Shown: piece after piece, positions 1 to 13,100 of the stretch
Position numbering within the stretch: position 1 is the first letter of the stretch
Layout of the letters: each line of letters begins with the position of its first letter
Source: Diprion similis
Taxonomy: Eukaryota > Arthropoda > Insecta > Hymenoptera > Diprionidae
Assembly (NCBI RefSeq): GCF_021155765.1
Contig: NC_060112.1
Span: forward strand, 7,750,001 to 7,814,000
Length of the DNA stretch: 64,000 nucleotides
Direction of reading: 5' to 3'
Notes under the pieces: generated by a model
Seen by the model: the letters and a program-made list of their open reading frames with translations, nothing else
Told to the model about the DNA's origin: nothing
Database searches by the model: none
Position numbers and translations under genes: made by a program

Positions 1-3000
1 CACTTTGATGATTTCGTCCGGCACAGAGTATTTCACTGTTCCTGCTTTGTGTTAACAAGATATTTCGGTGGATCGCTTTTCTTCGGCAGATATTCGTGTA
101 AAATAAAAACTATTTTATACCGTGAATATTAAAATTTTGCTGAGTTTCTTTCAAGTTTTTTTTCCCTTTTTTTTCCCTTTTTCTTCTGACTTGGCGTTCT
201 GTAAGATAATTTTTAAGTTAGTATATGTATTCGCTTTGATATGATATTATAATTATTTAATTATTTATATCATTAATATTAATAATTATATGTAGCTGGC
301 ATTGTCTTGATGTAAAAATAGTAACAAATTATTTGTAGTAAAAAAAACCATAAAAACATTTACTGCTTATAGTGGCGAAGAAATGATAACCTCATAGTGG
401 TATAAAATCAGAGATAAAATTGAAAAATAATAATTTTAAGAACATTGTTTATCACAATGAAGTCATGTGGAATCTATTGGAGAATCGATCGAGCAGATCT
501 ACTGGATGAGTAAGGCTTATTCCTCATACAGATTCCTTTACCGACATTTTACCGACACTTAGCCAAGACACAAACCTTCTTCCAGAATTTCGACCGTAGG
601 GGATATCCACACTTTGTTTGACTTAACCGATCATTGGATCATCTAGTAATCCACCCTTACCGATCATTCGATTCTCGTTGTTATATTATCATGATTATTC
701 ACCTTCTCTTTTAAAGTACGTACACTACAACGGTGGAACAAATTCAAAGGGGCATAACGTCTGCAGTGCGGGTAAAACGGTTCGTTAAACACGATGCTGG
801 CAATTCTATTCGTTCGCACTCGACTCCGTGCAATGCGTAACCCTCGGGATGAGATTTTCGATGCGAGGGAATCTAAAAGAGTAAAGCTGCAATCACCCAC
901 CAGACAGTCAGGCGAAAGCGTTGAGGTCCCCTCCACACTTACCAATCACAGTACGCGACGATACTACACAAAATAATCCTATGCATAATTCATATTGCGA
1001 GTGTACGACTGTATCATATAATACATTGTCAAAATTCTAAACTGGAGTCATCAATATCTGTTTATTATGTTTCCTTTAGATTGTAACTTTATCAAACCAG
1101 AATTGATTTGTTTCTTTTTTTCTTTGTTTTTTTTCGTGCTCTACTGAGCATTTACGCCATATGTAATTATTTTTTGTATATTTGTTCACAATGTACGGGG
1201 CTTGCCCTGTTGATCCTAATTTTAACTGTAATTTCATCTTTTTATGAACAATATCAGAAAAAATACATTATTATACCGCTTTTATCACAGAAAAATTCGT
1301 ATTTTTCAACCTCCGTCTTGTCAATTTCATGTTTCGGGTAGATTTGTGTATACATCTTTTGCAGATTCAAAAAATTGCTATTTCTGTAGTGGATGGTAGT
1401 AGATAGAATGTAAAATATCTTTCTTTTGCAGAACAGATACGTATCGGTAAGTGAAGAGTGTTAGTATAGTAATTATCGTGAAGGATTGCAGATTATACAT
1501 TTGAAGCGTAGTTTTATATTTACTCACGAGTTTTTGTGCATCGTGGGAACGGCGCACAGTGGTCGCATATCGATTTTAGCCGACCAAAATTCTCAACTTC
1601 TTCAAACATTCATATTTCACATACTATATGTTTATGTCAAGGATTTAGTTATTTTATCATGAGAATATAAAAAATTCAAAGGTCAAACTGTCACAGAACC
1701 TCCGAAAATATGTTTGGAACGTTATATCGTGAAATCCTCATGAAATGAGGTTGAGGATTTGAACTTGAGAAAGATATAATGTTCCTCCGAACTATAGCCA
1801 ACGATAACGATGTGCATAACTCTTCATGTTCGTATTCAGATGACCAACGGCGCGATTCTAGCTTCAATATCATTTTCCGGAGGTAAATTGTCTCCGAGAG
1901 AGTTTCAAATGAGAGAAGTTTCACGTTGAGGGACGGAAATGTGCCACTTCTTGTCTGTTATGTTCGAGGTCACGATGTGGAAGCATTTAGAACAGTTGCT
2001 CGTAATTTATAATAACAGGCTTGAGACACCGAAGGATATCGATAACTCAGCACTGTTTCATTATTCTCGAAGAAATTATCGCAACAGATTTATTTGAAAG
2101 TTCTTGCCGTTGCGTATCGGAGGATATTACGAATTGTCGAATCGATCAGATAAAGAACGAAATAAGACTACGTCGGTGGACCAGCCTTCTGTTTAGTTAG
2201 AATTCAGCCGTAGTAATTGTCTTGTGAAAAACATAGTTCAGACAATTTGTGTATGTAGTTGTGAATACGATTAAATTTGTTTTTCTACAGTAATTTCGAT
2301 TTTTCCTACCATGATTAGTCTTGCACGCGTGACGGGTAGAGGAGCAGGTATCCTCCAGGATATGACTCTGCTAAAAATATACCAGGAATAAGGAAGTCAA
2401 GTCTGTTTCGTAACGCGTTCCCACCATCAGTCGCAATTAGATGCAAGACTTGCGGGATGATTAATGGATGTGCACAGAATTGTTACAACAGTTCTGAAAA
2501 AAATCAAGATCTTCAAACATGGCTTCAAATTTGTATTCATGTTGATAGTCTGGAAATTGGGTGGAATTTGAGTTAGCCATAAAAAAATTAATTATAATAA
2601 CGAAGGTATATTTCATCACGGATGTACGTGGCTATAGCTTATTAATTTTTGTATAATCATACCCAGCTATAAATTATTCGCCCAGATTCAGGAGACGTAT
2701 GAATATTCGTGGCCAACTGCTCGTAGGCGGGTGAATGCAGTCGAGAATTATTTAGCCGATGGAACTTCTGCACGAAATCAGGGTGTCATATCAAACTCAC
2801 AAGGTCAAGAAACGTTATCTACACGACCTTCCTCTGAAAATCTGATCTGAAAAAATCTTCTACTTCATTTTCGTCCAATTTTTTTTTTTATCTTCCAATT
2901 ATTTTAGTTGTACACATATTTTTGGATGCAAATGACTACATGGAAAGAAACTGTCGACAGTAAGTTTGTTGTCATTAGATGCATATATGGGACACGTTCG

Positions 3001-3051
3001 ATGTTTGAGTATACAAATTTGAGAGGGATTCGATTAAATTTGGGGGTCAGT

Positions 3052-3104
3052 CTCCGGGTGGCCCTGGCCTCTAGAACACCCGGAGGACGACAGTGAGGGC
3101 CACC
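3052..3104. repeat. GC-rich hairpin with two alternative stems
   Basis: CTCCGGGTG (3052-3060) pairs perfectly with CACCCGGAG (3077-3085). The overlapping GGTGGCCCT (3057-3065) pairs perfectly with AGGGCCACC (3096-3104). The two stems exclude each other. The patch is much more GC-rich than its surroundings. Confidence 0.6.
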
Positions 3105-6100
3105 GAGTTACCAAACGTAATTACATTCGCGGTAGCTGGGGTCTTGGTGAAACCGCCTTTCCGTTGGTTAATCGTGGAAGCCCCACCAGAGCGAAGTTGG
3201 GAACGATTCGAGGTATGTAGGTCACCGTCTCCACTGGCACGGTGTCCCCGGAGGTCGAACAGCTCTTTTTCTTTCCCAATTAATTCCCAACTTCGAACTT
3301 TCTGCGGTTGCTTACATTACACGTAGGTATATCGGTCACTCAATCGTTACAAGAAGATTAAAATATATCGCGTGACGCTTGAGCTATTAAACTATATTCA
3401 CATCTTCCAAGGATTGTTCATGCATAAATAAGTGAACGTGGTTGCTCGTACCTGCGGTTAGTTAAGCGGCTGCTTTTTCAACGATAATTTAATCAACTAT
3501 CAGCCGTATTGCACGTTCTGATCGATTCATGATGCATGCCTTGCATGCTGCAAGTCTTTGTAGATCAAGATAGTCATCAGATTTAAATTGGATTTGATTT
3601 TTTGCCAGTGGTTTCAACCCCAAGTCAAAGTCCCATGGAGAAAGATAACTCAGATTTTAATTCACCCAGTTAACCGTCCACGATCATCTGGGGTCTATAC
3701 GACCTCAAAAACTGATGTACTTCTTATGGGACAAAAGATAAAAGTGACCACGAAGGGTTTTCTACATGTCGAATCTTGTAGCTGTGCCATGGCGTTAATT
3801 TCTCCAGGGATGTCATCTGCTAGCGAATGACACGTTACTTGTAGACAACTTTATTTACAGTTATTTGAGCCGCCACAAAACAGTTGAACGAAAGTGTGCG
3901 ATTTGAACAATTACGAGTGGTCACTTTGTGACGCCATGATGAATGTTGACTATTTTGATCACTTTGTTGCTAGACATGTATATTTTTGTTTGTCATTTCT
4001 GACCGCAATTCACTATTTTATAGAAATTGATTTGCAAATCGAGGTTTTCTCTCAACAAAATGTTGTCAATTTCCGTAAAAAAAATTCGTATTCACCGTAA
4101 GCGGCTTTTGACTGGGTGAACGACAAGCTATAGATAATAATCGAGTTTGAAACCTACAAATTGTAAGCTCTGATTAGTCACTTTGTGATCGAAGATCATG
4201 AACCCTGTGACTACTTGCCTGACAATCGGTTGTTGAAAGCTTTAATACCGTTTAAGGGATGAGAATGAAACCATTGTAGTATAGAAGACGTCTATACACT
4301 CTGGCTGTCTGGTAAGGTCACATAGAAATACACGCAGAGTTAAATCCTTGCGATTAGCAGTAACTGTGAGTTCGCGTCACGCAATCGTTTAACAATGTGA
4401 GTGGTATGTTCGGAAATAAATGTTTCACTTAAAAAACACTTGTATTTTGGAAAAAAAAATGCGTAAAATCGATTTCTCCAGCCTTTGACGCAAGTTCATA
4501 ATATAACGTCACGTTCTTCACGTGCTTCTCTTCAGATGCTTGTCGAGATCTAATTGTTAGTTACATTACGGAGCTGACTAACAAGGGCGAGTCACAGCTA
4601 TGAAGACATCGGGTATTGGAATACGATGATGATATTATTGCGGACGACTGAGTGTATTGCATCGCAAGGTACAAATAGTATACAAAGAGTATAAGAGTAC
4701 AAACATTGCGTACGCATAGGAACTACAGTATGTGACATAGAAAATTATAGCATAGAGATATTATTCGTCATTCGTACATTAATTCATGGCGATCGATATT
4801 ATATTCATACGGCGTGAACTCGACGGCGTGATCCGTGCCGAATGACGGTCTAATCGTGCCGTATTGTGGGTATCCCTGAATTCACTTATTTCTTTATAAT
4901 AAGTAAGGGCTAGAGTTATATGTATATAGCAATACGTTAGTTAGTTATACATTTTTGTCTTTAGACTATGCGTAAATTTTTTTTGCGACAATCGTTACTG
5001 TTGCCAAGAGTAATACCCATCTTGAAAATTTTTCATTTATTACTAGAATTATGAAAGCGATTAAAATTTATCGGAAAACGTGATCAAACGTGCGATTCTA
5101 TATAATTCAAAGATTGTAATTGAGGCATAATTTGTACTTTAATTTAAATATATTTGTTTGATTGATTTCACGGTACTAAGTGACCTGGAAATTCAAAATT
5201 CCATCAAGGTCTCGGGCTTTTTCAGCCAAAGCTTCACACTCCGCTGTTGCGGCATCAATCACGGTTTGTAGTCAACTTGTCGAAGAAATATATATTTTTT
5301 TTTCGCTTTTCTCAACGAACAAATTTCATTTCAATGAGACGTAATTAAGAATTTGAGAAGGGTGAAAGACTGTTTTCGTCCAATTAATTATATAGATGAT
5401 GAAGTTTCCTCGTAGGTTATACGGCAGATAGATCAAATGTAATGTTAATAAAGCTTGGTATTCAAATTTACGTAGAGTGAAATTATATTATACTTAGACC
5501 GTATTTGGTATGAGTGAAATCGTTGACCATAGGCATGCTTGTAAATGCAAACTACGCTACTACGGTTAGTTGGCAGGTCAAAAATGTCCCAGAAGCGTCT
5601 TTACTTTGATTAGTGATCAAAATAAAAAAAATGTCCACCAAATTTCAACCCTCTAACGCTATTATTTAAGCCTCAATGTCAGATATTGTGTTTTTTGGTT
5701 TTCATTTTTTTTCTCTGTATTTAAAGAGCTGTTCCGTCAGAAATATGTTGAGCTTATGAAAAAACATCCGAGGATATATCACTTTTTTTATTTGGGCAGG
5801 AACTCCGAACCAGGAAAAATTTGATTCCCTCGAATCGTCTTTGTAATCGAATTGGATTGCACGAACCATTTTTCTTATCAGAAAGTTTCTCTTGATCCCT
5901 GAATTTTTTACAAGATTCTCACACTGTGTCTGTCTCAAAAAAATAAGAACCTTTATTGAAGTTGAATATAGAATTCCTTTGACTTTCAAGCACTTTCAAA
6001 ATAATTAAATTTGCTTTGAATAATCCGCTGTGTTTACACTTAAAACAGTTGAAAGTTGAAGCATAAATCTGTTTCTACTTGTATACGAATCTATTAGACA

Positions 6101-8368
6101 ATTAATCAGGCAAACTGTGACTCGACATCTTCAAGTCTTCAGATTATTGAAAGAGTGCAAATACTAGATCAGAAGTTTTCAAAAATACTTCTAGTAAATA
6201 ATTGATTGCATTTAAAAATGACTGATTTTGTATGTACTTATTCTCTTTGAGGTGTTCGAAATTGGTGAACCATTTTCCGATTGGCCATTCTTCCGATGGC
6301 CAGGATTTTGTTCGACTTGCACGTCAAAAAGCTTCTGAGTCATTTTTGGCATTTTTTTAGAACTTTTAAAAAGCGTGGAAACGAATCTTTGTTTTAGATT
6401 TCAGTTAAAACACAAGTTTTCAAAATTTTTGAGTTTACCAAGTCGTCAGACAGTATTAATTAACCATCGAGACACTTAATCGCATTTATTTCTAGGTACA
6501 GATTGTTCCACGAATATAGTCCTGGTATTGCTAGTGTTTCTGAAACTGATTTTGCGAAAACCAAAGGAATTCCTTAAAAACTTAATGTTCGTTATTAATT
6601 AGACTGTTTTTTATCCCAATCAAATTGATCCGAGTATCTTTCGGTACAAACTCTAATGTGGATTGTATCATTCATTCGATGATTTTTGATTATTTTTGCT
6701 GTGTATAATTGATAAAAAGATAAGAGTAATTTAACATAATTAGTTCAAAACTTTAAGCTCCCAAAATTTAATATTCCTCTCGAAACGGCTGGAATATGTT
6801 ACCGAGAAATATTCGTCTCCTGCGACGATTTTTTTTCGCTTGACGTTGCACTCCCTCGAATCATTTGTAAAATCAAAGTATTTATGATCAGGTATTCGTT
6901 TTTTAAAGTGGAAAAACTCAGAGATGTTTAGTGTTTTTTTTCTGGGACGGACGCTATAAGTGATATAACCATGGACTTGATTCTACGGACGTAAACTTTA
7001 GACATGAGTTGCAATGTTCAGTTAACGATGTTTTATCTGATAACTAGGAATTGCGAAATTGGCTCTTCAGTGAAATATCTACACGGATATTAAAAAAAAA
7101 GAATGGTATGACCTAGGACCACCTACGTCGAACACCTTGCACGTCTATCTGCGATTCTTGCTCTATATATTACAATGCTGTCTGGATTAACTTTTATACA
7201 GCACAGCAGACTGTGTTTTCAAATACTTTTAAGCTTATCTGAAGGCTACGACAGACGCTCTAAGTATAGAATAAAGACAAGTTAAAAAAGAAACGTCTAC
7301 CATTAGTGTACATGGTCAATTTGATTCCAATCATCGACACGGTCGGTATGCGAGGCTTTCCAAATACAGCGCGATGTCATTGCATATAGATAGAGAACAG
7401 CTATAGGGTATGGATCGTGTAATAATAATAGAATAATAATAAATATTATAATAGAACAACACAATATTAACGTATCGTAACATATCGTAGATATAGAAAC
7501 ATGGTCGACACGACTATTCTAAACATTCAGAGTTTCTTATTCCTTTCTTTTGTTCTCTCCGTATTTACAAAAATCTTAAACTTATACTCAATCACATATT
7601 TTACATTTTATATGTGTATGAACGTTGCCACGGACCTCTTGACCGGCATCAATTTTATCATACGTTCTTTACTGGTGTAATCCATTCGAAATCAGCCGCG
7701 TTTTGGAGTCAATTGGTTGTAAAACCATTACAAAATACTCTGCAGTTTCGATAAACAGAAGCCTCTATCCGGAATTCTATACAGTTCAAATTTTCGAAGT
7801 TAAGGTCTCTAAAAAAATTTTCGACTCAAAATATTTCGCGAAGAAAAACTTCTTCGAGAAACGAAAATACCCGGATCAAAGCGTTATTATGTTAGCAGGA
7901 ATAATGATAATGATAATGATGATAATAACAACAAGAATTATATTTTTTATAATAATAATAAGTAGAAATAGTCGTTCCTTTTTTTAATCTACATTTTTTC
8001 TCAATGAAAGTACCATCAATTCCGAGCACTTTCGTTTTCTTTTTCCAAAATTTTTATCCAAAATATACTTGGGACTAAAAAATTTTTGTTGAAATAAATA
8101 GCTAAACTGAACTAGTGTTTGCTGATTGGAAGTACTTTTCATATGTTCTTGAAGTGGTTTGGCGATACTGTGACTCTTTAAAGTGTGGCTGAGATTAAAC
8201 GGATAACTCCTATTATACATGATTCATTACCACCATCGCTAAGCTGTTATAGATATATTATTTCTATTTTCCTTATTTATATTCTTAAACTATTGTTTAT
8301 TAGTATATAATACTATTATTTTTTATGCAAGAATGCCTAAGGAGACACTTGTATGTGTAGCTAACAAC

Positions 8369-8386
8369 ATATATATATATATATAT
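8369..8386. repeat. AT dinucleotide microsatellite
   Basis: Nine AT units in a row in AT-rich non-coding DNA. Confidence 0.85.
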
Positions 8387-9486
8387 GTATGATAGCGTTG
8401 TGTGTCTCTAACATATGTTTTAGTTGAGCATAAAATTTGAGTATTATTCATTCATAAAATTTAAATTCATTTCATTTTATTTATATCTTAAGTTGATCCC
8501 CTTCGCGAACAGTGATACGAATTTTGAATACAAGATAGTTACTATATTGTATATTGTATATGATATGAATAATCATGGACTATTGTACTATGGTTTGTTT
8601 ATTCGTAAATTTAAATTTCTTCTTCTGTTTCAAATTTGACATACGGCCTTAGAAAGTTGATGTGAACAAATTCCACGATCTGCCTGGGGCGTGCTTCGAA
8701 TACTAGAGTATCTACCTCTGCAGACTATCAGAATATTGTAGAAGTCTCGAGGACAAGTATATTATCTCTCAAGAGTTGCAGAAATATGATTGAGACTGAA
8801 TTCGAATAATTTTTGTCGATTTTAAGATGAATACCTTTATTGTCCAATGGCACCAGGTGCCCTTTTCATATGATAATGATAAACATAACGCGAACAGGAT
8901 AATTGGATCAGTTATGCCATTATTTAGCACGATATTTGCATTAAGCGATTATAGTTTCTGGCTCTCATAAGCTGGCATATTTGTGCAATATTTTCCAATT
9001 ATTACTTTAAAGATTGTTAAGGTTTTTTAGTTTGTACCACAATGGAAGACGGAAGTTGATGAGAGAATTTTTGGATGGTTTAATTGAACGGGTACATTCT
9101 GTGTGTTTGGATTAAAAAGCTTTGTGCAACATTATTCAGGACTAATATTTGTGGTCGCTGCAAACGCAGTCAAAGTCAGGAAACATTTCGTAGTGCAGAC
9201 TGTTGACACATTTCGTTTATCAACTGATGAATCACGTGGGTCGTCGAAACGAATCATATACGGTAGACAATAGCAAAAATCAAAGAAACAAGTAGTGCAA
9301 TTTTCGAAGGGAGCTTTAGACGCGTTAAAGGGTTTCTCAACTACAGGAAACTCCGGAATTTGACTCTTAGATAAAATACGCCGCATCGTTTTCAGCGATG
9401 GCGTCAAGATTAATGGGGAGATTTTTAGGGCGCTTCGCGACCGCGCTGACTGATTTACCGCTGGCAGCACCCTGAGTGTCCCTAGG

Positions 9487-10192
9487 TCACATGTAAGTCG
9501 GCTTCACTTTGTAAGCCCTTTTCCACACCTCGCAGAGGCAGACGGTGCTGTGGAATCGATAAAAAATAGCCAGCGGCATAGAGACGTGAGTGATGATGGT
9601 CCAGGCCCACAATCCGTAGAAATTGAGCTGAACAGGGTGAGACTCGGCACGAGATTTTTCGAGGGTGTTTATCGCCCACATCGCGAGGTTTGTTACCAGG
9701 AGAAAAGTGACGATTTCTCGACCTGGTTTCCGCCGTATTTGGCCGGGAGTTGCGACCGATCGTCTCGAGGCGTCAAGGATGAAGATCGTCTGGCACGTAG
9801 TCTGGACGACGCTCGCCAGCGCTGTGATCAGCACCAAGACCGTGTGCTTTTCGATGGTGAAATGACCCCCGATTATAGTGAATGTCGAGTAAATAAACAT
9901 CCCCGTTTGGGCGGCAACGAGCAGGATGTTGTCCAATTCGAGGTTTCGACCTCCGTCGTAACGCAGCTTCCGCATTTGAAACATCCCAACCAAAGTGGCC
10001 ATCGTCGACATCCCGTAGAGGGTCAATTCGCAGACGTTCACTTCGGTCACAGCAAGACTCACAAGTTCGGGCCGTGATATCAGAACGAAGAATAGGATCA
10101 GCGAGATGATCGTCAGGACGAGTATCAGGATACCAACGAAGAGTCCTTTGTGTGCTCCCGCGCAATCCACGCTGTAGTGATGGGGTGACCTT
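9487..10192 (-). CDS. Otop: Otopetrin coding exon 8, C-terminal half of channel
   Basis: The acceptor is TCTTCTTGCAG. The 234-codon terminal exon carries the last six or so helices, from GLFVGILILVLTIISLILFF to LNFYGLWAWTIITHVSMPLA, and ends VKPTYM and a stop at 9489-9487. A possible poly(A) signal (AATAAA on this strand) lies at 8841-8836. Confidence 0.93.
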
Positions 10193-13100
10193 CTGCAAGA
10201 AGACATTTCGGGGGTTAAGAAATGTGTTGAACTAAAGAAAATAAAAATTATAAAATTATAAATAAAAAGTATAATCCCTACATAATTAATTCGACAAAGG
10301 ATGTACCTATAAGCGTGCTGCGTGTGGTGTCGAGATCCAGGAGGGGTCGTGGGTTGCGTAATACCAGCTTTTGATATATTTTTCCACATGACGTATAAAA
10401 TAGCCGCGCAAATAAGGCTGTACTCTATGGTGCAGGGGAATAAAAAGGGACTAGCGTCCTGCACCAGGGATCCCATAATATTGGTACGCCTGCACTCGAA
10501 CATGTGATGAGGACCTTTCAGTCCTCGTGGAATTCTCGTGTGTTCGTTGGCATGAAGGTCTTGGTGATGTCTACCATGGCCATGTCCATGATTATAGCCG
10601 GAGTGATGAAGACCGCCTTTGCTACCTAGAAATAAGGCCCAAATTTAAGTGGCTCGTAAGTGACTATTGGCAACAATGATTAGATAAGTTTGAGTCACTT
10701 ACCAAGTCGGTGCGATATTCGAAGCGAATTGTTTTCCGGGTCGTAAAATGTAAGGATCTCATGTTTTGTTTCTTGAACCAGTACGTTAAGCCAGACCGAG
10801 AGATTCGTGCCAATCATATGCATGAGGCCGAATCGGGCGACGATGCGGTGTCGGTAGACCTTCATTTGCTAGAAACCCCAGACATTCAGGTCGTCGTGTT
10901 ATAATTTATTGGTAACAAGCATACGGGAAAAAGGTTCTCAATCACTCGCGAGTACAACGAATTCATTTCAGCCCCTGAAGTGATAATAAAAGTTGTCAAT
11001 ATTCGCGATTGCAAAACCACACGAGGATTATCCGATTACAATCGAACCACCATAAAATTCTCTTGGAGTTATGCGAAGCAGAATATCTGGCGCATGCACG
11101 AATCTGTGTAAAATTCGTCAACCGATTCATTCTGTCTCATTAATTCCTGCCGTTTTCCTCATCCCTGCGACGCGCGGACCCCCCGACAAATTATCTCTTC
11201 CAGCAGCACACCGAGCAACATCCGCTTCCGGAGTTCCCTCTACTTTTACCCTTCGTGATAAAGTGTCCGCCACTTTCATCCCTTCACAGTCGTTAATAAT
11301 CCTCTCTGTAGACCCCAATTTTCATCGCCAGGAACTATTACGTGCTGGGGTAGAAAAAGTTACTCGAAACCATGTTATTTGGAGCACGACTCTATGGTTT
11401 GGCAAATCGATACAGGCACGTCGGTATGGTCTTTAAATTCTTATCCGAAACGGGAACGCCGGTCGTTTATGTTTTGCGAACATGATTATGCCACTCTGGC
11501 TAACCACAAAGCCCTAATAGTTGTGGGGTTGAAACTCAGTGTTTCGAATCAACCCTTTCAGTTACAAAAGCCAGTACAATGGCACCCTGTTTTCTTTCCC
11601 TACTTTTGTCATTTTTTTATATTTTATATTATTATATTTAATTGATGATAAACGTATACTAAAAACGCTTGGAATTCATTTGTCGACAAATAGAGATCTC
11701 AGAATGGTCATTAGATTTACAAAATTCAATTCACAAGGTAGTTTTCGCTATTCTTAGGGGTGCATATAGGTAGTATTGGGGGTTGCACCTATTCTCGGCC
11801 TTCATATGAATCTCATTCAAGAACACTGTTTAAGACAATGTTGATAATTCACCCCGTTTTCATCCCATCATATTGTTTTATTAAATTCTTGACATCAGAT
11901 TCGCATTCAGCGTCGAAAAATCCATGGGAAACGTATAATTGAGCTTCTGTGCCGTAAAGAAGAAAAACTTGAAAAAGATTGATGATATGATTGAGAAGAT
12001 AAGTTGAGGTCATCCACATGATCAAAGATGACGAATGTACATCGTAAATCAAATGTTCTCCACATTGGATACCGCATGCGTTCGGTGTTCACTTACCTCG
12101 TTGTTGAGAAAGATGAAGTACATCTGGATAAAGATGAACGCCATTCTAGTGGCAGGAGTCAAGGCCAGCATAATGTTGTGGCATTTAGTGTCTCTCTCAA
12201 GTTCAAAGTACTGGCCAAACTCTAATCCAGAATAAATCATGGACCCTATACCAAAAGCCACGGCACCCATCCTCAAGTAAAAGCTACCGTAGTGTTGGCT
12301 TGGTTTAACAACCGCCACGTGAGGACATCCTGAGTCTTGTATATCGCAGCCCCCTCCAGCACCACTTGAAGATCGTGAGCTATCCAAATCGCAGTCGTCC
12401 TTCGGCTGTTTTTCTGCATTGATAAAGAATTATAGAAATTGAAAAGAATGTTCTTCAGGATAAATTTGGAAAGTTATAATTATTTTCAGAGAATTCCGTA
12501 CGCACTTGGTTTTGGTTTATTGTCCCTTAACAACATGGCGTACATGTACAGCAAGAAGACCATACTGCCGAAATATAGGTAAAGGTAGAAGGCTTCGTAA
12601 AAAGATGGCGGAATGTAGGTGGAAATCACCTCTGCCATAGGAAACGCAATACCCATAACCACAAGCAGCTTCCCGTAGAGCGCACTTAAGGTGGTCGCCA
12701 AAGCATCGCTGTGACATCAAAAACAAGATCATAAAACGGATACATTCACAGGGATTCAGGCTCTGATCGTGGAATCTCATCATTATTGATCGTGCGATGA
12801 TTCGAACTTGAAATGTAACTTGAAATTAAGCTTCTTTGTAATGTTCGTTGGGGTAGATTGAAATAATTTTTTAGTGTATCTTCCATTATTATGGAACGTA
12901 TTAGAGATATGTTATCCCATCTCGTTTACTTTTCTGTTAAAATTATTGGACATTTTTTTGTACACTACGTATATCTAGAGGAGTGCCCAGGAACACCTAC
13001 AGCCACTCAATATAATCATGTACGCCTAATATGTTTTACTCACGCGCCAAGGTGCTTCCAATTTTTGTCATCGCTGACTTCCAGGTAAGCCGGGCCCGGG

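Larger units (their letters stand above)
1..9486. other. Gene-poor stretch left of otopetrin
   Basis: No ORF here has a splice-supported structure, a recognisable domain or unusual length for AT-rich sequence. It holds a GC-rich hairpin (3052-3104), AAT/GAT simple repeats (about 7900-7960), an AT dinucleotide tract (8369-8386) and a possible otopetrin 3' UTR with an AATAAA on the minus strand near 8836-8841. The rest shows nothing I can name. Confidence 0.6.

Noticed and set aside
9550-10077. Plus-strand ORF of 175 codons
   Set aside because: Complete shadow of the last otopetrin exon on the minus strand.
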